A stretch of DNA of 64,000 bases from Pseudaquabacterium terrae. Lineage in GTDB: Bacteria > Pseudomonadota > Gammaproteobacteria > Burkholderiales > Burkholderiaceae_C. The stretch spans positions 62,001 through 126,000 of the forward strand of contig NZ_JABRWJ010000008.1 of assembly GCF_013266755.1 (NCBI RefSeq), written 5' to 3'. Under the pieces are notes generated by a model that was given only the letters and a program-made list of their open reading frames with translations, did no database searches and was not told the origin of the DNA. Shown here piece by piece: positions 45,378 through 54,843 of this stretch. Numbering within the stretch: position 1 is the stretch's first letter; each line of letters opens with the position of its first letter. The translations under genes were made by a program, and so were the position numbers.

Positions 45378-45950
45378 CTATTGGAGCGGCAACTGGTGCC
45401 AGAACGTACCAAGCGATGTCGTCTCGTTCGCCCCTGCCAGACCAAGAGGGCCGCTGTTGCGGTCGGCAGTGGTGCGGTAGTCGAACAGCAGCTTGTTCAG
45501 GCCGCGTCCGCGGATGAAGACCTCTGCATTCGGAAACGTGTCACCCTTCACTTCACCGATGACGGTAATGCCGGCGGGACCGAATTGGATCTCCATCTCC
45601 AGGTGAGTGTCGATGTCCGGGGCGAAGGGGACCATTGGGTTCGAACCGGACGTGCTTGCATTGAACCTGACTCGGTTTCCGGCCACCTGAATTGTCTTTG
45701 CCGTACAAGTGACGGACGAATACCACCTCCCAAGGAATTCTTCTATGTCTCGGCCAAGGCCGACATGCGAAGTGCCGGAACTGAATGCCACAAGTGCAAC
45801 GGCCCCTTCCGGGCCGACCTGCACCAGGCCGGATGTCCGAGAGGACGCATTGAGGTTCGTGGAGGGGGCGGTCCGGTGATCTCCTTCGAAGCCCAGCCCG
45901 AATGAAGAAAAAGGAGCATATCGACGAACGAAAATCAAGAACTTGCTCAC
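45378..45950 (-). CDS. Hypothetical protein, about 190 aa (DUF3238-like?)
   Basis: Starts at GTG 45950 with AGGAGG just upstream. N-terminal KFLIFVRRYAPFSSFGLGFEGDHRTAP, then TSGLVQVGPEGAVALVAFSSGTSHVG and a lipocalin-like run of strands (MEIQFGPAGITVIGEVKGDTFPNAEVFI). The opening resembles DUF3238-type proteins, but I cannot confirm this. No signal peptide. Part of the lower-GC cluster 44.5-46 kb. Confidence 0.5.
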   Translation of the reverse strand: MSKFLIFVRRYAPFSSFGLGFEGDHRTAPSTNLNASSRTSGLVQVGPEGAVALVAFSSGTSHVGLGRDIEEFLGRWYSSVTCTAKTIQVAGNRVRFNASTSGSNPMVPFAPDIDTHLEMEIQFGPAGITVIGEVKGDTFPNAEVFIRGRGLNKLLFDYRTTADRNSGPLGLAGANETTSLGTFWHQLPLQ

Positions 45951-46136
45951 CTTGCCTCCTGATGCTTGCTGACGACGAGTCAAGGCGCAGTGTGAAGCAG
46001 TCCAGGAGACTGCTCTTCAGCCGTTTGAAGGATGCCCTGAGCGACCCGGCCGCGCGAAGGCCTACTCCGCCCGCCGCCGGCGACCCGCCGCCCAGCCGTC
46101 TAGCATCGCCGCTTTCTGCCCCACCTCGCGCTCCTC

Positions 46137-46784
46137 ATGAAAATCGACTTCGTTTCCGACATTGCCTGCCCCTGGTGCGCCATCGGCCTGAACGCGCTCG
46201 AACGCGCCCTCGAGCGCCTCGGCCCCGACTTGCCCGTCGAGCTGCATTTCCAACCCTTCGAGCTGAACCCGCAGATGCCCGCCGAAGGCGAGGACACCGT
46301 CGAGCACCTGTCGCGCAAGTACGGCCTGACGCCGGAGCAGCTGGCGAAGAACCGCGAGGCGCTGAACGAGCGCGGCCTGGCGGTCGGTTTTCGCTTCGGC
46401 GCCCGCCCGCGCATCTGGAACACCTTCGACGGCCATCGGCTGCTGCATTGGGCCGGCCTGCAGGGTCCGCAGGCGCAGCGCGCGCTGAAGCACGCGCTGC
46501 TGCAGGCCTACCACGGCGAGGGCCGCAACCCCGGCGCGCCTGACGTGCTGCTGCAGGCTGCGAGCGCCGCCGGCCTGGACGCCGAACAGGCCCGCGCGGT
46601 CATCGAATCGAACGCCTATGCCGACGAGGTGCGCGCCGCCGAGCGCCATTTCCAGCAGCTCGGCATCCAGGCGGTGCCGTCGGTGATCGTCGATGGCCGC
46701 CACCTGATCCAGGGCGGCCAGCCGCCGGAGGTTTTCGAGCAGGCGCTGCGCCGCCTGGCCGCGTCGGAGCAGGCTGCGCGATAG
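46137..46784 (+). CDS. DsbA family oxidoreductase (FrnE-like)
   Basis: 215 residues, cytosolic, no signal peptide. Redox site CPWC in VSDIACPWCAIGLNAL at the N-terminus, alpha-helical insert with FGARPRIWNTFDGHRLLHWA, then the thioredoxin-fold strand AVPSVIVDGRHLIQGGQPPE holding the cis-Pro. FrnE-type proteins isomerise disulfides or take part in oxidative-stress defence. Nucleotide gap of 7 bp to the next gene, also a thioredoxin-fold protein. Confidence 0.9.
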   Translation: MKIDFVSDIACPWCAIGLNALERALERLGPDLPVELHFQPFELNPQMPAEGEDTVEHLSRKYGLTPEQLAKNREALNERGLAVGFRFGARPRIWNTFDGHRLLHWAGLQGPQAQRALKHALLQAYHGEGRNPGAPDVLLQAASAAGLDAEQARAVIESNAYADEVRAAERHFQQLGIQAVPSVIVDGRHLIQGGQPPEVFEQALRRLAASEQAAR

Positions 46785-46791
46785 TCGCTTC

Positions 46792-47304
46792 ATGATCCTT
46801 CGCCGTCGCGATGCCCTGATCACGCTGGCCGCCGGCCTCGTGCCGTTGCCGGCCGTGGCGGTCGAGCCGCAACCGATGCCCTGGCCGAAGGCCCGCGCGC
46901 TGCCGCCGCTGGCGCTGCCGGCGCTCGACGGCCCCGCCTGGGACCTCGCCGCGGCGAAGGGCCAGGTCGTCGTGCTGAACTTCTGGGCCAGCTGGTGCGA
47001 GCCCTGCCGCAGCGAGATGCCCTCGCTCGAGCTGCTGGCCGAGCGGCACCAGGCGCACAAGCTCGCGGTGATCGCTGTCAACTTCAAGGAGACCGAGGCG
47101 ACGATCCGGCGCTACGTTGCGCAGTCGGCGTTGACCTTGCCGATCGTGCGTGACGCCGACGGTGCGGCCGCGCGGGCCTTCGGCGTGCGCGTCTTTCCGT
47201 CGACGATCGTGGTCGGCCGCGACGGCAGGCCGGTGTTCACCATCACCGGCGAGGTCGACTGGACCGGCGCCGAGGCGCGGCGCTGGATCACGCCGCTGCT
47301 GTAG
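46792..47304 (+). CDS. TlpA family thiol-disulfide oxidoreductase
   Basis: 170 residues. N-terminal signal or anchor (ALITLAAGLVPLPAVAV), then a thioredoxin fold with NFWASWCEPCRSEMPSLE (WCxxC active site) and VFPSTIVVGRDG (cis-Pro). Periplasmic, probably reduces cytochrome c or other disulfides. Adjacent to the DsbA-like gene, though the two differ in cellular side. Confidence 0.9.
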   Translation: MILRRRDALITLAAGLVPLPAVAVEPQPMPWPKARALPPLALPALDGPAWDLAAAKGQVVVLNFWASWCEPCRSEMPSLELLAERHQAHKLAVIAVNFKETEATIRRYVAQSALTLPIVRDADGAAARAFGVRVFPSTIVVGRDGRPVFTITGEVDWTGAEARRWITPLL

Positions 47305-47339
47305 CCTCGCGGCATTCCGATTCCCCAGGAGGACCGCTG

Positions 47340-48458
47340 ATGACCCCCATCCACCACCCGAACCGCCGCACGCTGCTGATGCAAGGCTGCGCCGCCGCGG
47401 CGCTGCCGCTCATCGCTGGCCGCGCGGCCGCGCAGCAGCGCACGTTCGAGCCGCGCGTCGAGGCCTGGCGCAGCTTCGAGATCACGACGACGGTGAACAT
47501 CGCCGAGGCGCAGGGCACCACGCGGATCTGGCTGCCGGTGCCCTCGCTGGAGACCGACTACCAGCGCTCGCTCGACAACGCCTGGAGCGGCAACGCCGCG
47601 GTCGCGCAATTGCTGTCGGACCCGGCGCGCGGCGCGCGCGTGCTGTATGCCGAGTTTCCGGCGGCGGTCAAGCAGCCGGCGCTGCAGCTGATCAGCCGCG
47701 TGCAGACGCGCAACCGCGCCGTCGACTGGTCGCGCTCGGCCAAGGTCCAGGAAGACCCGGCTGTGCTGCGCGCCGCGTTGCAGCCCGCCGAGCTGATGCC
47801 GCTCGACGGCATCGTGCGCAAGACCGCGCTCGACGCCACGCGCGGCGCGGCGACCGATGCCGACAAGGCGCGCGCGCTCTACCGCTGGGTGGTGGCCAAC
47901 GCGCATCGCGAGCCCAAGGTGCGCGGCTGCGGCACCGGCGACATCAAGACGATGCTCGAGACCGGCAACCTCGGCGGCAAGTGCGCCGACCTGAATGCCG
48001 TCTTCGTCGGGCTGTGCCGCTCGGTCGGCGTGCCGGCGCGCGACATCTACGGCCTGCGCTTGGTGCCGTCGGCCTTCGGCTACCGCGAGCTCGGCGGCAA
48101 CCCGGCCAACCTGAAGGGCGCGCAGCATTGCCGCGCCGAGGTCTTCCTGAAGGCCCACGGCTGGGTGGCGATGGACCCGGCCGACGTGCTGAAGGTGATG
48201 CGCCAGGAAACGCCCGAGTGGATCAAGGACCCGGCCCATCCGCTGGTCGCACCGGTGGCCAAGGGCCTGTTCGGCAGCTGGGAAGGCAACTGGCTCGCCT
48301 ACAACGACGCGCACGACGTGCGGCTGCCGCACGCCGCGGCCAAGGCGACGCTGCCGTTCCTGATGTATCCGCAAGGCGAGAACGCGCAGGGCCGCTTCGA
48401 CGAGCTGGCGCCGGACAGCTTCAAGTACACGATCAGTGCGCGGGAAGTCACTGCGTGA
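47340..48458 (+). CDS. Exported transglutaminase-like protein
   Basis: 372 residues. Twin-arginine-like export signal (NRRTLLMQGCAAAALPLIAGRAAA). A beta-rich N-terminal half (VNIAEAQGTTRIWLPVPSLETDYQ) precedes the transglutaminase core with Cys in GGKCADLNAVFVGLCRSVGVPAR, His in HCRAEVFLKAHG and Asp in WVAMDPADV, a complete triad. Found beside thiol-redox proteins. Substrate unknown; periplasmic peptide hydrolysis or cross-linking is possible. Confidence 0.87.
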   Translation: MTPIHHPNRRTLLMQGCAAAALPLIAGRAAAQQRTFEPRVEAWRSFEITTTVNIAEAQGTTRIWLPVPSLETDYQRSLDNAWSGNAAVAQLLSDPARGARVLYAEFPAAVKQPALQLISRVQTRNRAVDWSRSAKVQEDPAVLRAALQPAELMPLDGIVRKTALDATRGAATDADKARALYRWVVANAHREPKVRGCGTGDIKTMLETGNLGGKCADLNAVFVGLCRSVGVPARDIYGLRLVPSAFGYRELGGNPANLKGAQHCRAEVFLKAHGWVAMDPADVLKVMRQETPEWIKDPAHPLVAPVAKGLFGSWEGNWLAYNDAHDVRLPHAAAKATLPFLMYPQGENAQGRFDELAPDSFKYTISAREVTA

Positions 48459-48577
48459 GAGGCTGCCATCGAGAACCCCCTTCGGGCGATTGAGAAGACC
48501 CGTCAGCGCCGCTCGTACACCAAGTAACGCCTCAGGCCGACTACCCGAAAGGGTCTTCGCTCCCTAGAGTGCGGAGC

Positions 48578-51500
48578 ATGGAACTGGAACGCGCACGGCC
48601 CAATGGTGGGCCCCTGGTGATGCCGGCGATCGTGCTGACGATCGGCGCGGCCTTGTCGCTGGCACTGGGCCTCGCGGCGCGGCAGGAGATCGTCGGCGGC
48701 GCACAGCAGCGCTTCGATGCGCAGGCCCTCGAGCTGACGCTGAAGATCGAGGATCGCTTCGATGCCTATTCCGGCGCATTGACCGGCCTGCGCGCGCTGT
48801 TCGCCAGCAGCGAGACGGTCACTCGCCAGCAATTCCGCCAATATGTCGCGGGGCTGGCGCGTTCGGCCGAATACGCCGGCTTCCAGGTCCTGAACTACGC
48901 ACCGCACGTGCCGGCGGCCGACAAGGCCGGCTTCGAGGCGCGGCTGCGCGCCGAACCCGGCGCCGGCGCGCAATTCGCGCGCGACTTCGCGATCAGCCCG
49001 GCCGGTGAACGGGCCGACTACTACCCGCTGACCTTCATCGAGCCGCTGGAGGGCAACGAGCGCGCCCTCGGCCGCGATCTGGGCGCCTTCCCCGAGACGC
49101 TGAAGGCGCTGCTCGAATCGCGTGACAGCGGCGCGCTGGCCTCCTCGGGCCGCATCATCGCCGTGCAGGATCGCGCCGGCGATGTCGGGCTGGCGATGCG
49201 GCTGCCGGTCTACCGCAGCGGCTGGCCGCTCGACAGCGTGCCAGCGCGGCGCGCGGCCTACCTGGGCTCGGTCGGCGCGGGCTTTCGGGTTTCGGAGCTG
49301 ATGCGCGACATGGTGTTCGTGCAGGCCGCCAGCGGCTGGAACGTGCGGGTGCTCGACGGCGGCCCGCTCGCCGGCCCGCCGCGCGGCCACGGCGAGATCC
49401 AGCGCGTCGAGCACCCGTTGGCGGCCGATGCGCAACTGCTGTTCGACAGCACGCCGGCCGAGGCGCGCACGCTCGGCGCCCTGCCGGCCACGGCGCGCGC
49501 CGGCGCCGACGACCGCTTCCAGCGCACGCTGTCGTTCGCCCTCGGTGGCCGCGCCTGGGCGGTGGAGGTCAGTGCGCCGGCCGGCGCATTGATCAGCACG
49601 ACGGCGCAGGCGCTGCCCTGGCTGCTGGGCATCGGCGGCCTGGCGATCAGCGTGCTGCTGGCCGGCATCGTCTACTCGCTGACCACCTCGCGGCGCCGTG
49701 CCGAGACCATCGCCCGCGACATGACGCGCCACCTGCGTGCCAGCGAGCAGCAGCTCGAGGAAGCACAGCACCTGGCCGGCCTCGGCAGCTGGGTGCTCGA
49801 CACGACCAGCGGCCTGCTGCGCTGCTCCGACGAAGCGCGCCGCATCCTCGGCTTCGGCGACGACCTGTCGTCACCGGGCCTCGCGGCGCTGCTCGCGCGC
49901 GTGCCGGCGGAAGAGCGCGGCAGCGTCGACCAGCGCATCGCACACGCGGCGCTGTACGGCGGTCGCGTCGAATTCGAGCATCGCCTGCTGCTGCCCGACG
50001 GCAGCGAGCGTTGGGTGCAGTCGATCGTCGAGGCCACCGAGCAGGGCGGTCCCGCGGTACTGCGAGGTACCGTGCGCGACGACACGCAGCGCAGCAAGGC
50101 AGCGCTGCGGCTGCGGCTGGAGCACGAGGTCGCGCAGCGGCTGATCGGCGACGAGGAGCCGGTCAAGGTGATCACCGCCGTGCTCGAAGCCGCCTGCCGG
50201 CGCCTGGGCTGGGACGGTGGCGCCGCGTGGAGCGCCGGCGAGGACGGCCTGGCACGCTGCGGCGCGAGCTGGCACCTGCGCGGCGACACGACCGTCGAGC
50301 GCTTCATCGCGCTCGGCTCGCAGCGCGGCTACACGCGCAGCGAGGGCGTGCTCGGCCGCGCCTGGACCAGCGCCGAGCCGGTGAGCTTCGATCCGCGCGA
50401 GGCCGAGGCTGATCTCGGCCAGCTCGCCGACCGCGCCGGCCTGACCGCCGGCCTGATCGTGCCGATGTGCTCGGCCGACAGCCTGACGGCGCTCGAATTC
50501 TTCAGCCGCTCGGCGCGGCCGGTCGATGCCGAGACCATCGAGTCGCTGCGTGCGATCGCCGCGCAGGTCGACCAGTATGCGCAGCGCAAGCGCGCCGAAT
50601 CGCGGCTGCGCTTCGTCGCCGGCCACGATGCGCTGACGGGCCTGGCCAACCGCAGCACGCTGCAGCGCGACCTGGTGCGCGCAATCTTCCGCAGCCAGCG
50701 CCATCGCAAGTCGTTCGCGGTGATGTTCATCGACCTGGACTGCTTCAAGCGCATCAACGACACGCTCGGCCATGGCGTCGGCGACGCGCTGATCAAGGCC
50801 TGCGGCGAGCGCCTGTCGCGCGTGTTGCGCGGCGAGGACTCGGCGGCCCGCTTCGGTGGCGACGAATTCGTGCTGATCATCGAGGACCTGGCGCTGCCGG
50901 GTGATGCGGCGATCGTCGCCGAGAAGGTGCTGGCCTGCTGCGCCGAGCCCTTCGTCATCGACGGCGCCGAGCTCCACGTCACCGGCAGCATCGGCGTCAG
51001 CGTGTATCCGGAGGACGGCATCGACGGCGAGGCGCTGCTGAAGAACGCCGACACCGCGATGTACCGCGCGAAGGACAAGGGCGGCGCCTGCTACCAGTTC
51101 TACACCGCGGCGATGAATGCGCATGGCAACGAGCGGCTGCGGCTCGAGGCGGACCTGCGCCGCGCGCTCGAACGCGGCGAACTGCAGATGCACTACCAGC
51201 CGAAGATGAATCTGCGCACGCAGGCCATCGTCGGCGTTGAGGCGCTGATGCGCTGGCGCCACCCGGTGCTGGGGCAGGTGTCGCCGGCGCAGTTCATTCC
51301 GATCGCCGAGGACACCGGGCTGATCGTCGCAATGGGCCGCTTCGCGCTGGAGGCCGCCTGCGCGGACGCCCAGGAATGGCGCCGCCGCGGGCTGCCGCCG
51401 GTGCAGATGAGCGTCAACCTGTCGCCGCGCCAGCTCACCGGTGCGACGCTGGTCAGCGACATCGCCGGCGTGCTGCAGCGCAGCGGGCTCGACCCGACGC

Positions 51501-51970
51501 TGCTCGAGCTCGAGATCACCGAGGGCGCGATGATGAAGAGCCCGGAGACCGCCGCGGCGCTGCTGCACGAGCTGCGTGCGCTCGGCGTCGGCCTGGCGAT
51601 CGACGACTTCGGCACCGGCTACTCGTCGCTGTCGTACCTGAAGCGCTTCCCGCTGTCGACGGTGAAGATCGACCGCAGCTTCGTGCGCGACCTCTCGACC
51701 GACCCCGACGCGCGCGCGCTGGCCAACGGCATCATCACGCTCGCCCACGGGCTGCGGATGAAGGTGGTGGCCGAAGGTGTCGAGACCGCCGAGCAGCTCG
51801 AGCACCTGCGCAGCCAGGACTGCGACGAGATCCAGGGCTATTGGCTGTGCAAGCCGATGCCGGCCGAGCAGGCGTATGAGTTCATGGCCGAGCGCCGGGT
51901 GCCGCTTCCGTGGCAGGCGGAAGTGAATGCCGTTCGGCATCAGACCGCGCGGGGGCTGGTCGTGCACTGA
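48578..51970 (+). CDS. CHASE-PAS-GAF-GGDEF-EAL membrane protein
   Basis: About 1,130 residues, inner membrane. TM1 near residues 14-35, a periplasmic CHASE sensor (GFQVLNYAPHVPAADKAGFEA region), TM2 near 346-370 (PWLLGIGGLAISVLLAGIVYSL), PAS, GAF (VPMCSADSLTALEFFS), GGDEF (FGGDEFVLIIEDLA) and EAL with intact motifs: EALMRW, SVNLSPRQL, ELEITEG, DDFGTGYSSL, KIDRSFV, AEGVET. Both c-di-GMP synthesis and breakdown look possible. ATG 48578 is preferred to GTG 48569. A short GAAA-tetraloop hairpin (ACCC-GAAA-GGGT) precedes it near 48545. Confidence 0.9.
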   Translation: MELERARPNGGPLVMPAIVLTIGAALSLALGLAARQEIVGGAQQRFDAQALELTLKIEDRFDAYSGALTGLRALFASSETVTRQQFRQYVAGLARSAEYAGFQVLNYAPHVPAADKAGFEARLRAEPGAGAQFARDFAISPAGERADYYPLTFIEPLEGNERALGRDLGAFPETLKALLESRDSGALASSGRIIAVQDRAGDVGLAMRLPVYRSGWPLDSVPARRAAYLGSVGAGFRVSELMRDMVFVQAASGWNVRVLDGGPLAGPPRGHGEIQRVEHPLAADAQLLFDSTPAEARTLGALPATARAGADDRFQRTLSFALGGRAWAVEVSAPAGALISTTAQALPWLLGIGGLAISVLLAGIVYSLTTSRRRAETIARDMTRHLRASEQQLEEAQHLAGLGSWVLDTTSGLLRCSDEARRILGFGDDLSSPGLAALLARVPAEERGSVDQRIAHAALYGGRVEFEHRLLLPDGSERWVQSIVEATEQGGPAVLRGTVRDDTQRSKAALRLRLEHEVAQRLIGDEEPVKVITAVLEAACRRLGWDGGAAWSAGEDGLARCGASWHLRGDTTVERFIALGSQRGYTRSEGVLGRAWTSAEPVSFDPREAEADLGQLADRAGLTAGLIVPMCSADSLTALEFFSRSARPVDAETIESLRAIAAQVDQYAQRKRAESRLRFVAGHDALTGLANRSTLQRDLVRAIFRSQRHRKSFAVMFIDLDCFKRINDTLGHGVGDALIKACGERLSRVLRGEDSAARFGGDEFVLIIEDLALPGDAAIVAEKVLACCAEPFVIDGAELHVTGSIGVSVYPEDGIDGEALLKNADTAMYRAKDKGGACYQFYTAAMNAHGNERLRLEADLRRALERGELQMHYQPKMNLRTQAIVGVEALMRWRHPVLGQVSPAQFIPIAEDTGLIVAMGRFALEAACADAQEWRRRGLPPVQMSVNLSPRQLTGATLVSDIAGVLQRSGLDPTLLELEITEGAMMKSPETAAALLHELRALGVGLAIDDFGTGYSSLSYLKRFPLSTVKIDRSFVRDLSTDPDARALANGIITLAHGLRMKVVAEGVETAEQLEHLRSQDCDEIQGYWLCKPMPAEQAYEFMAERRVPLPWQAEVNAVRHQTARGLVVH

Positions 51971-52057
51971 GCCCGCCTCGGGATGTTTGTCGAGAAATTT
52001 GACGGTCGTCCGCGGGCCGAAATGTAATCGCTTGTCTAATCAAGCACATAGCGGCGC

Positions 52058-52073
52058 GGTACGGACATTGCTT
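52058..52073 (+). promoter_or_regulatory. Sigma-54 promoter of the PEP-CTERM gene
   Basis: GGTAC, 5 nt, TTGCTT, with GG (52058-52059) and GC (52070-52071) separated by exactly 10 nt. It lies 54 nt before ATG 52127. Upstream at 52032-52045 CTTG and CAAG form an inverted repeat (with flanking G and C) that could bind an activator. PEP-CTERM genes are often controlled by PrsK/PrsR and RpoN, so position and sequence agree. Confidence 0.55.
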
Positions 52074-52126
52074 CACGCTCGTGTCGGGCTTGTTCCGGGC
52101 CCCCGTTAGCGCGAGAGGTAGTTCAA

Positions 52127-52774
52127 ATGAACTTGCGCAACAACCTTCTTGGAGCCGTCGTGTTGGTGGCGGCCCTTTGCGGCAGCACCGCCGCCCACGC
52201 ATTAGCGGCACCGGTGTCCTGCGCCGGCCCGCCGGGGCTGCGGATCCTCACGATCGATCCAGCGCTGGTCGGCGGCCTGTGCCACACGCAGGAAGGCAAC
52301 CTCCAGCCCGCCGACATCACTGCTCTGGGCCTCGATCTCTACGCCAAGGAGAATGTCGGCGGCCCGAGCGAGGATCCGTTCAACGTTCTGGACTTCACGA
52401 TGAACGGCGCCGGCACCAGCGGCACGTGGACCATCGCTGCATCGGTGTGGGCGCTGTTCAACGAGGTCTACCTCGGCTTCCACTTCGGCGGCGGCGGCCA
52501 AGGCGACGAGAGCAATCCTGATTCGTTCATCGTGCAGCTGTCACCCTCCGACTTGACCGGCACGTGGTTGCTCGATGGCTTGCCGGGCGTGAAGCTCAAC
52601 GCCCTGTCGCACATCGACTTGATCGTCTGCCAGGCCAGCGCGCCGGATTGCGAAGGCGGCGGCGGTGGTGGTGGTGGCGCGCCCGAACCGGCCAGTTGGC
52701 TGTTGGCCGCGATCGGCTTGGCCGTGGTCGGCGGCCTGCGCCGCATCGCCGCGCGCGTGCCGCCCCTCGCCTGA
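52127..52774 (+). CDS. PEP-CTERM domain protein
   Basis: 215 residues, exported. Signal peptide (LLGAVVLVAALCGSTAAHALA), Cys-containing mature domain without a recognised fold, a glycine-rich linker (EGGGGGGGG) and a C-terminal PEP-CTERM sorting tail: PEPASWLLAAIGLAVVGGLRR (PEP motif, membrane helix, basic end). Such proteins are cleaved and released by an exosortase and are tied to EPS and floc formation. The exosortase is not in this window. Confidence 0.88.
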   Translation: MNLRNNLLGAVVLVAALCGSTAAHALAAPVSCAGPPGLRILTIDPALVGGLCHTQEGNLQPADITALGLDLYAKENVGGPSEDPFNVLDFTMNGAGTSGTWTIAASVWALFNEVYLGFHFGGGGQGDESNPDSFIVQLSPSDLTGTWLLDGLPGVKLNALSHIDLIVCQASAPDCEGGGGGGGGAPEPASWLLAAIGLAVVGGLRRIAARVPPLA

Positions 52775-52781
52775 GTTCGGC

Positions 52782-54536
52782 CTAGTTGCTGACGCTGACC
52801 GTGACGCTGCTGGTGTTGCCGGCAGCGTCGCGCGCTTCGGCGCGCAACGTGTGCGTGCCGGTCGCCACCTTGCGGGTGTTCCAGGTGTAGCTCAGGCTGC
52901 TGCCGGTGCCGGTGGCCTTCAGCGTGCCGTCGATGTAGAGCTTCTGCGTGATGCCGGCGGCGCCGGCGTTGTCGCTGGCGGCCAGCGTGATCTGCACGTT
53001 GCCCAGGACGCGGCTGCCCGCGACCGGGTTGCTGATCGTCACCACCGGCGGCGTCGTATCGGCCACCACCGCATTCGCCACGTTGACCGACAGCGCCGTC
53101 GAGGCCTTGCTGTTGCCGGCGGCGTCGTAGGCGGTCGCGACCAGGCTCTTCATGCCGTTGCTGACGGTCGCGCTGTTCCAGCTGAAGGCGAAGGGCGCGC
53201 TGGTATCGGTGGCGACCAGGCTGCCGTTGACGCGCAGCTCGACCTTCGTGACGCCGACGTTGTCGCTGGCCTGCACGTCGACCGGCACGACGCCGCTGAC
53301 GCTGGCGCTGGCCAGCGGGTTGATGATGCCGATGGTCGGCGCCGTGGTGTCCGGCGCGGGCGTGGCCAGTGCCGCGGCGACTGCCGCAGCGACATTCAGG
53401 CGGCCATGGCCGTAGACCGCGTCGCGGCCGGCCGCCCCCAGGTCGACTGATGAGCTGTAGAGCAGCGCCTCGACCTGGCTGCCGGTCAGCGCGGGGTTGG
53501 CGGCCATCGCCAGCGCGGCGGCGCCGGCGACGATCGGGCTGGCGAACGAGGTGCCGTTCCAGGCACCGTAGCCGCCGGCGCGCGTCGTGGTCCAGATGCC
53601 GGTGCCCGGCGCGGACAACGCGACGAAATTGCCCCAGCTCGAAAAGCTGGACTTGGCGTCGTTCGAGTCGGTGGCCGAGACGGGGATCATCGTCGTCGTC
53701 GGCGCGATCGTTTCGGCGATGTTGTTGTTGCCGGCGCAGACGACCACCAGGCCGCCCTTGTTCTTCATGTACTGCGCTGCGTTCTGAACCGACAGGCTGC
53801 CGGCGACGCCGACGTAGCTGATGTTGGCGACGCGCGCGCCGTTGTCGGCGGCCCAGGTCAGGCCCTGCGCGACGGTGCTCCAGTAGGCGTAGGCGTTCGC
53901 ATCGGCGATGCGTACCGGCATGATCTTCGCGCGCCCGGCGACGGCGGCGACACCGACGGCGTTGTTGGTCGCCGCAGCCGCGGCGCCGGCGACAGCGGTG
54001 CCGTGGCCATGCACGTCGGCGGTGTTGTTGTTGTTGTCGATGAAGTTCCAGCCCGGCACCAGGTTCGCGGCCAGGTCGGCATGCGTGGCGGAGACGCCGC
54101 TGTCGAGGATCGCGATCGTCACGCCCAGGCCCTGCGAGCTGTCCCAGGCCGTCGGCGCGCCGATCTTGTTCAGATGCCAGGCACTGCCGGTGTACGGATC
54201 GTTCACCGCCATCGCCGCGGAGACCTTGCGGTCGAGCTCGGCGAACTTCAGGTGCGGGTGGTGCTTCAGCTGGGCTTGCACCGCGGTTTCGGAGGCGTGG
54301 GCCGGCAGGTCGACGATGTGCAGGTCGCTGTTGCCGATGCGGCGCGCCTTGCCGCCGTGCGGCTTGACGGCCTTGTCGAGGTCGTCGGCCGAGAGGCCGG
54401 CACGCGACATCACGAGCAGGCGGCCTTTGGCCCAGTCGGTCGCTTCCTGCGCGGTGGCCGGTCCGCAGAGGGTCAACGCGGCGAGCGCGGCGGCCAGGAG
54501 GGTGGGGAGGGGAGAAGGACGGGAAAACGTGCGCAC
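52782..54536 (-). CDS. Secreted S8 subtilase with C-terminal Ig-like domains
   Basis: About 584 residues. The start is GTG 54536 with AAGGAAG seven bases upstream; the longer frame has no signal, whereas this one begins RTFSRPSPLPTLLAAALAALTLCGPATA. Propeptide, then the catalytic triad Asp (AILDSGVSATH, near 144), His (DVHGHGTAVAG, near 175) and Ser (NGTSFASPIVAG, near 330), with the oxyanion Asn in VCAGNNN. Two bacterial Ig-like domains follow (DTTAPTIGIINP, DTTPPVVTISNP). Extracellular protease. It faces the PEP-CTERM gene, ends 8 bp away, and has its own sigma-54-like element. Confidence 0.9.
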   Translation of the reverse strand: MRTFSRPSPLPTLLAAALAALTLCGPATAQEATDWAKGRLLVMSRAGLSADDLDKAVKPHGGKARRIGNSDLHIVDLPAHASETAVQAQLKHHPHLKFAELDRKVSAAMAVNDPYTGSAWHLNKIGAPTAWDSSQGLGVTIAILDSGVSATHADLAANLVPGWNFIDNNNNTADVHGHGTAVAGAAAAATNNAVGVAAVAGRAKIMPVRIADANAYAYWSTVAQGLTWAADNGARVANISYVGVAGSLSVQNAAQYMKNKGGLVVVCAGNNNIAETIAPTTTMIPVSATDSNDAKSSFSSWGNFVALSAPGTGIWTTTRAGGYGAWNGTSFASPIVAGAAALAMAANPALTGSQVEALLYSSSVDLGAAGRDAVYGHGRLNVAAAVAAALATPAPDTTAPTIGIINPLASASVSGVVPVDVQASDNVGVTKVELRVNGSLVATDTSAPFAFSWNSATVSNGMKSLVATAYDAAGNSKASTALSVNVANAVVADTTPPVVTISNPVAGSRVLGNVQITLAASDNAGAAGITQKLYIDGTLKATGTGSSLSYTWNTRKVATGTHTLRAEARDAAGNTSSVTVSVSN

Positions 54537-54598
54537 AGAGTTACTTCCTTGCCGGGGCGGGCCCAGGCACTCTTTGGCCAAGGGGATGACTTGCAGGC

Positions 54599-54614
54599 TG
54601 CAGAAAGCAGGCCA
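54599..54614 (-). promoter_or_regulatory. Sigma-54-like promoter upstream of the subtilase gene
   Basis: Minus strand TGGCC, 7 nt, TGCA, with GG and GC separated by 10 nt. Start would fall about 50 nt before the GTG. The -24 TGGC and -12 TGCA cores are good; the remainder is variable. Chance matches occur, so support is limited. Confidence 0.3.
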
Positions 54615-54621
54615 GGTCGCG

Positions 54622-54637
54622 GGGCCGTTTACGGCCC
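54622..54637. promoter_or_regulatory. 16-bp palindrome in the subtilase upstream region
   Basis: GGGCCGTTTACGGCCC, palindromic apart from its central TT, just upstream of the sigma-54-like element. It could be an operator or activator site. The remaining bases between 54638 and 54843 hold a short hairpin (CTGCC/GGCAG near 54818) after the hipA stop and nothing else recognised. Confidence 0.35.
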
Positions 54638-54843
54638 GACACAACATCGACTTGGCATCCAGCGATCCGTGAATCTGCGCACGCGAGAAATCCACGGACA
54701 AGCCTCAAGGTTCGGCGCTTCGGGCCGAGCGGCCGCGATTCTGCCCGCCTGCAACTGACGAACGCCGGCTCAGGCGGTCACAAGGCGCGTCGATCTTGTA
54801 AGGACTTGCGACGAGGCTGCCGCTTTATGGCAGTCGCCGCGGC

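Noticed and set aside
48545-48556. ACCC-GAAA-GGGT hairpin before the CHASE protein as a riboswitch.
   Set aside because: A 4-bp stem with a GAAA loop alone is common by chance and no larger conserved structure is visible.
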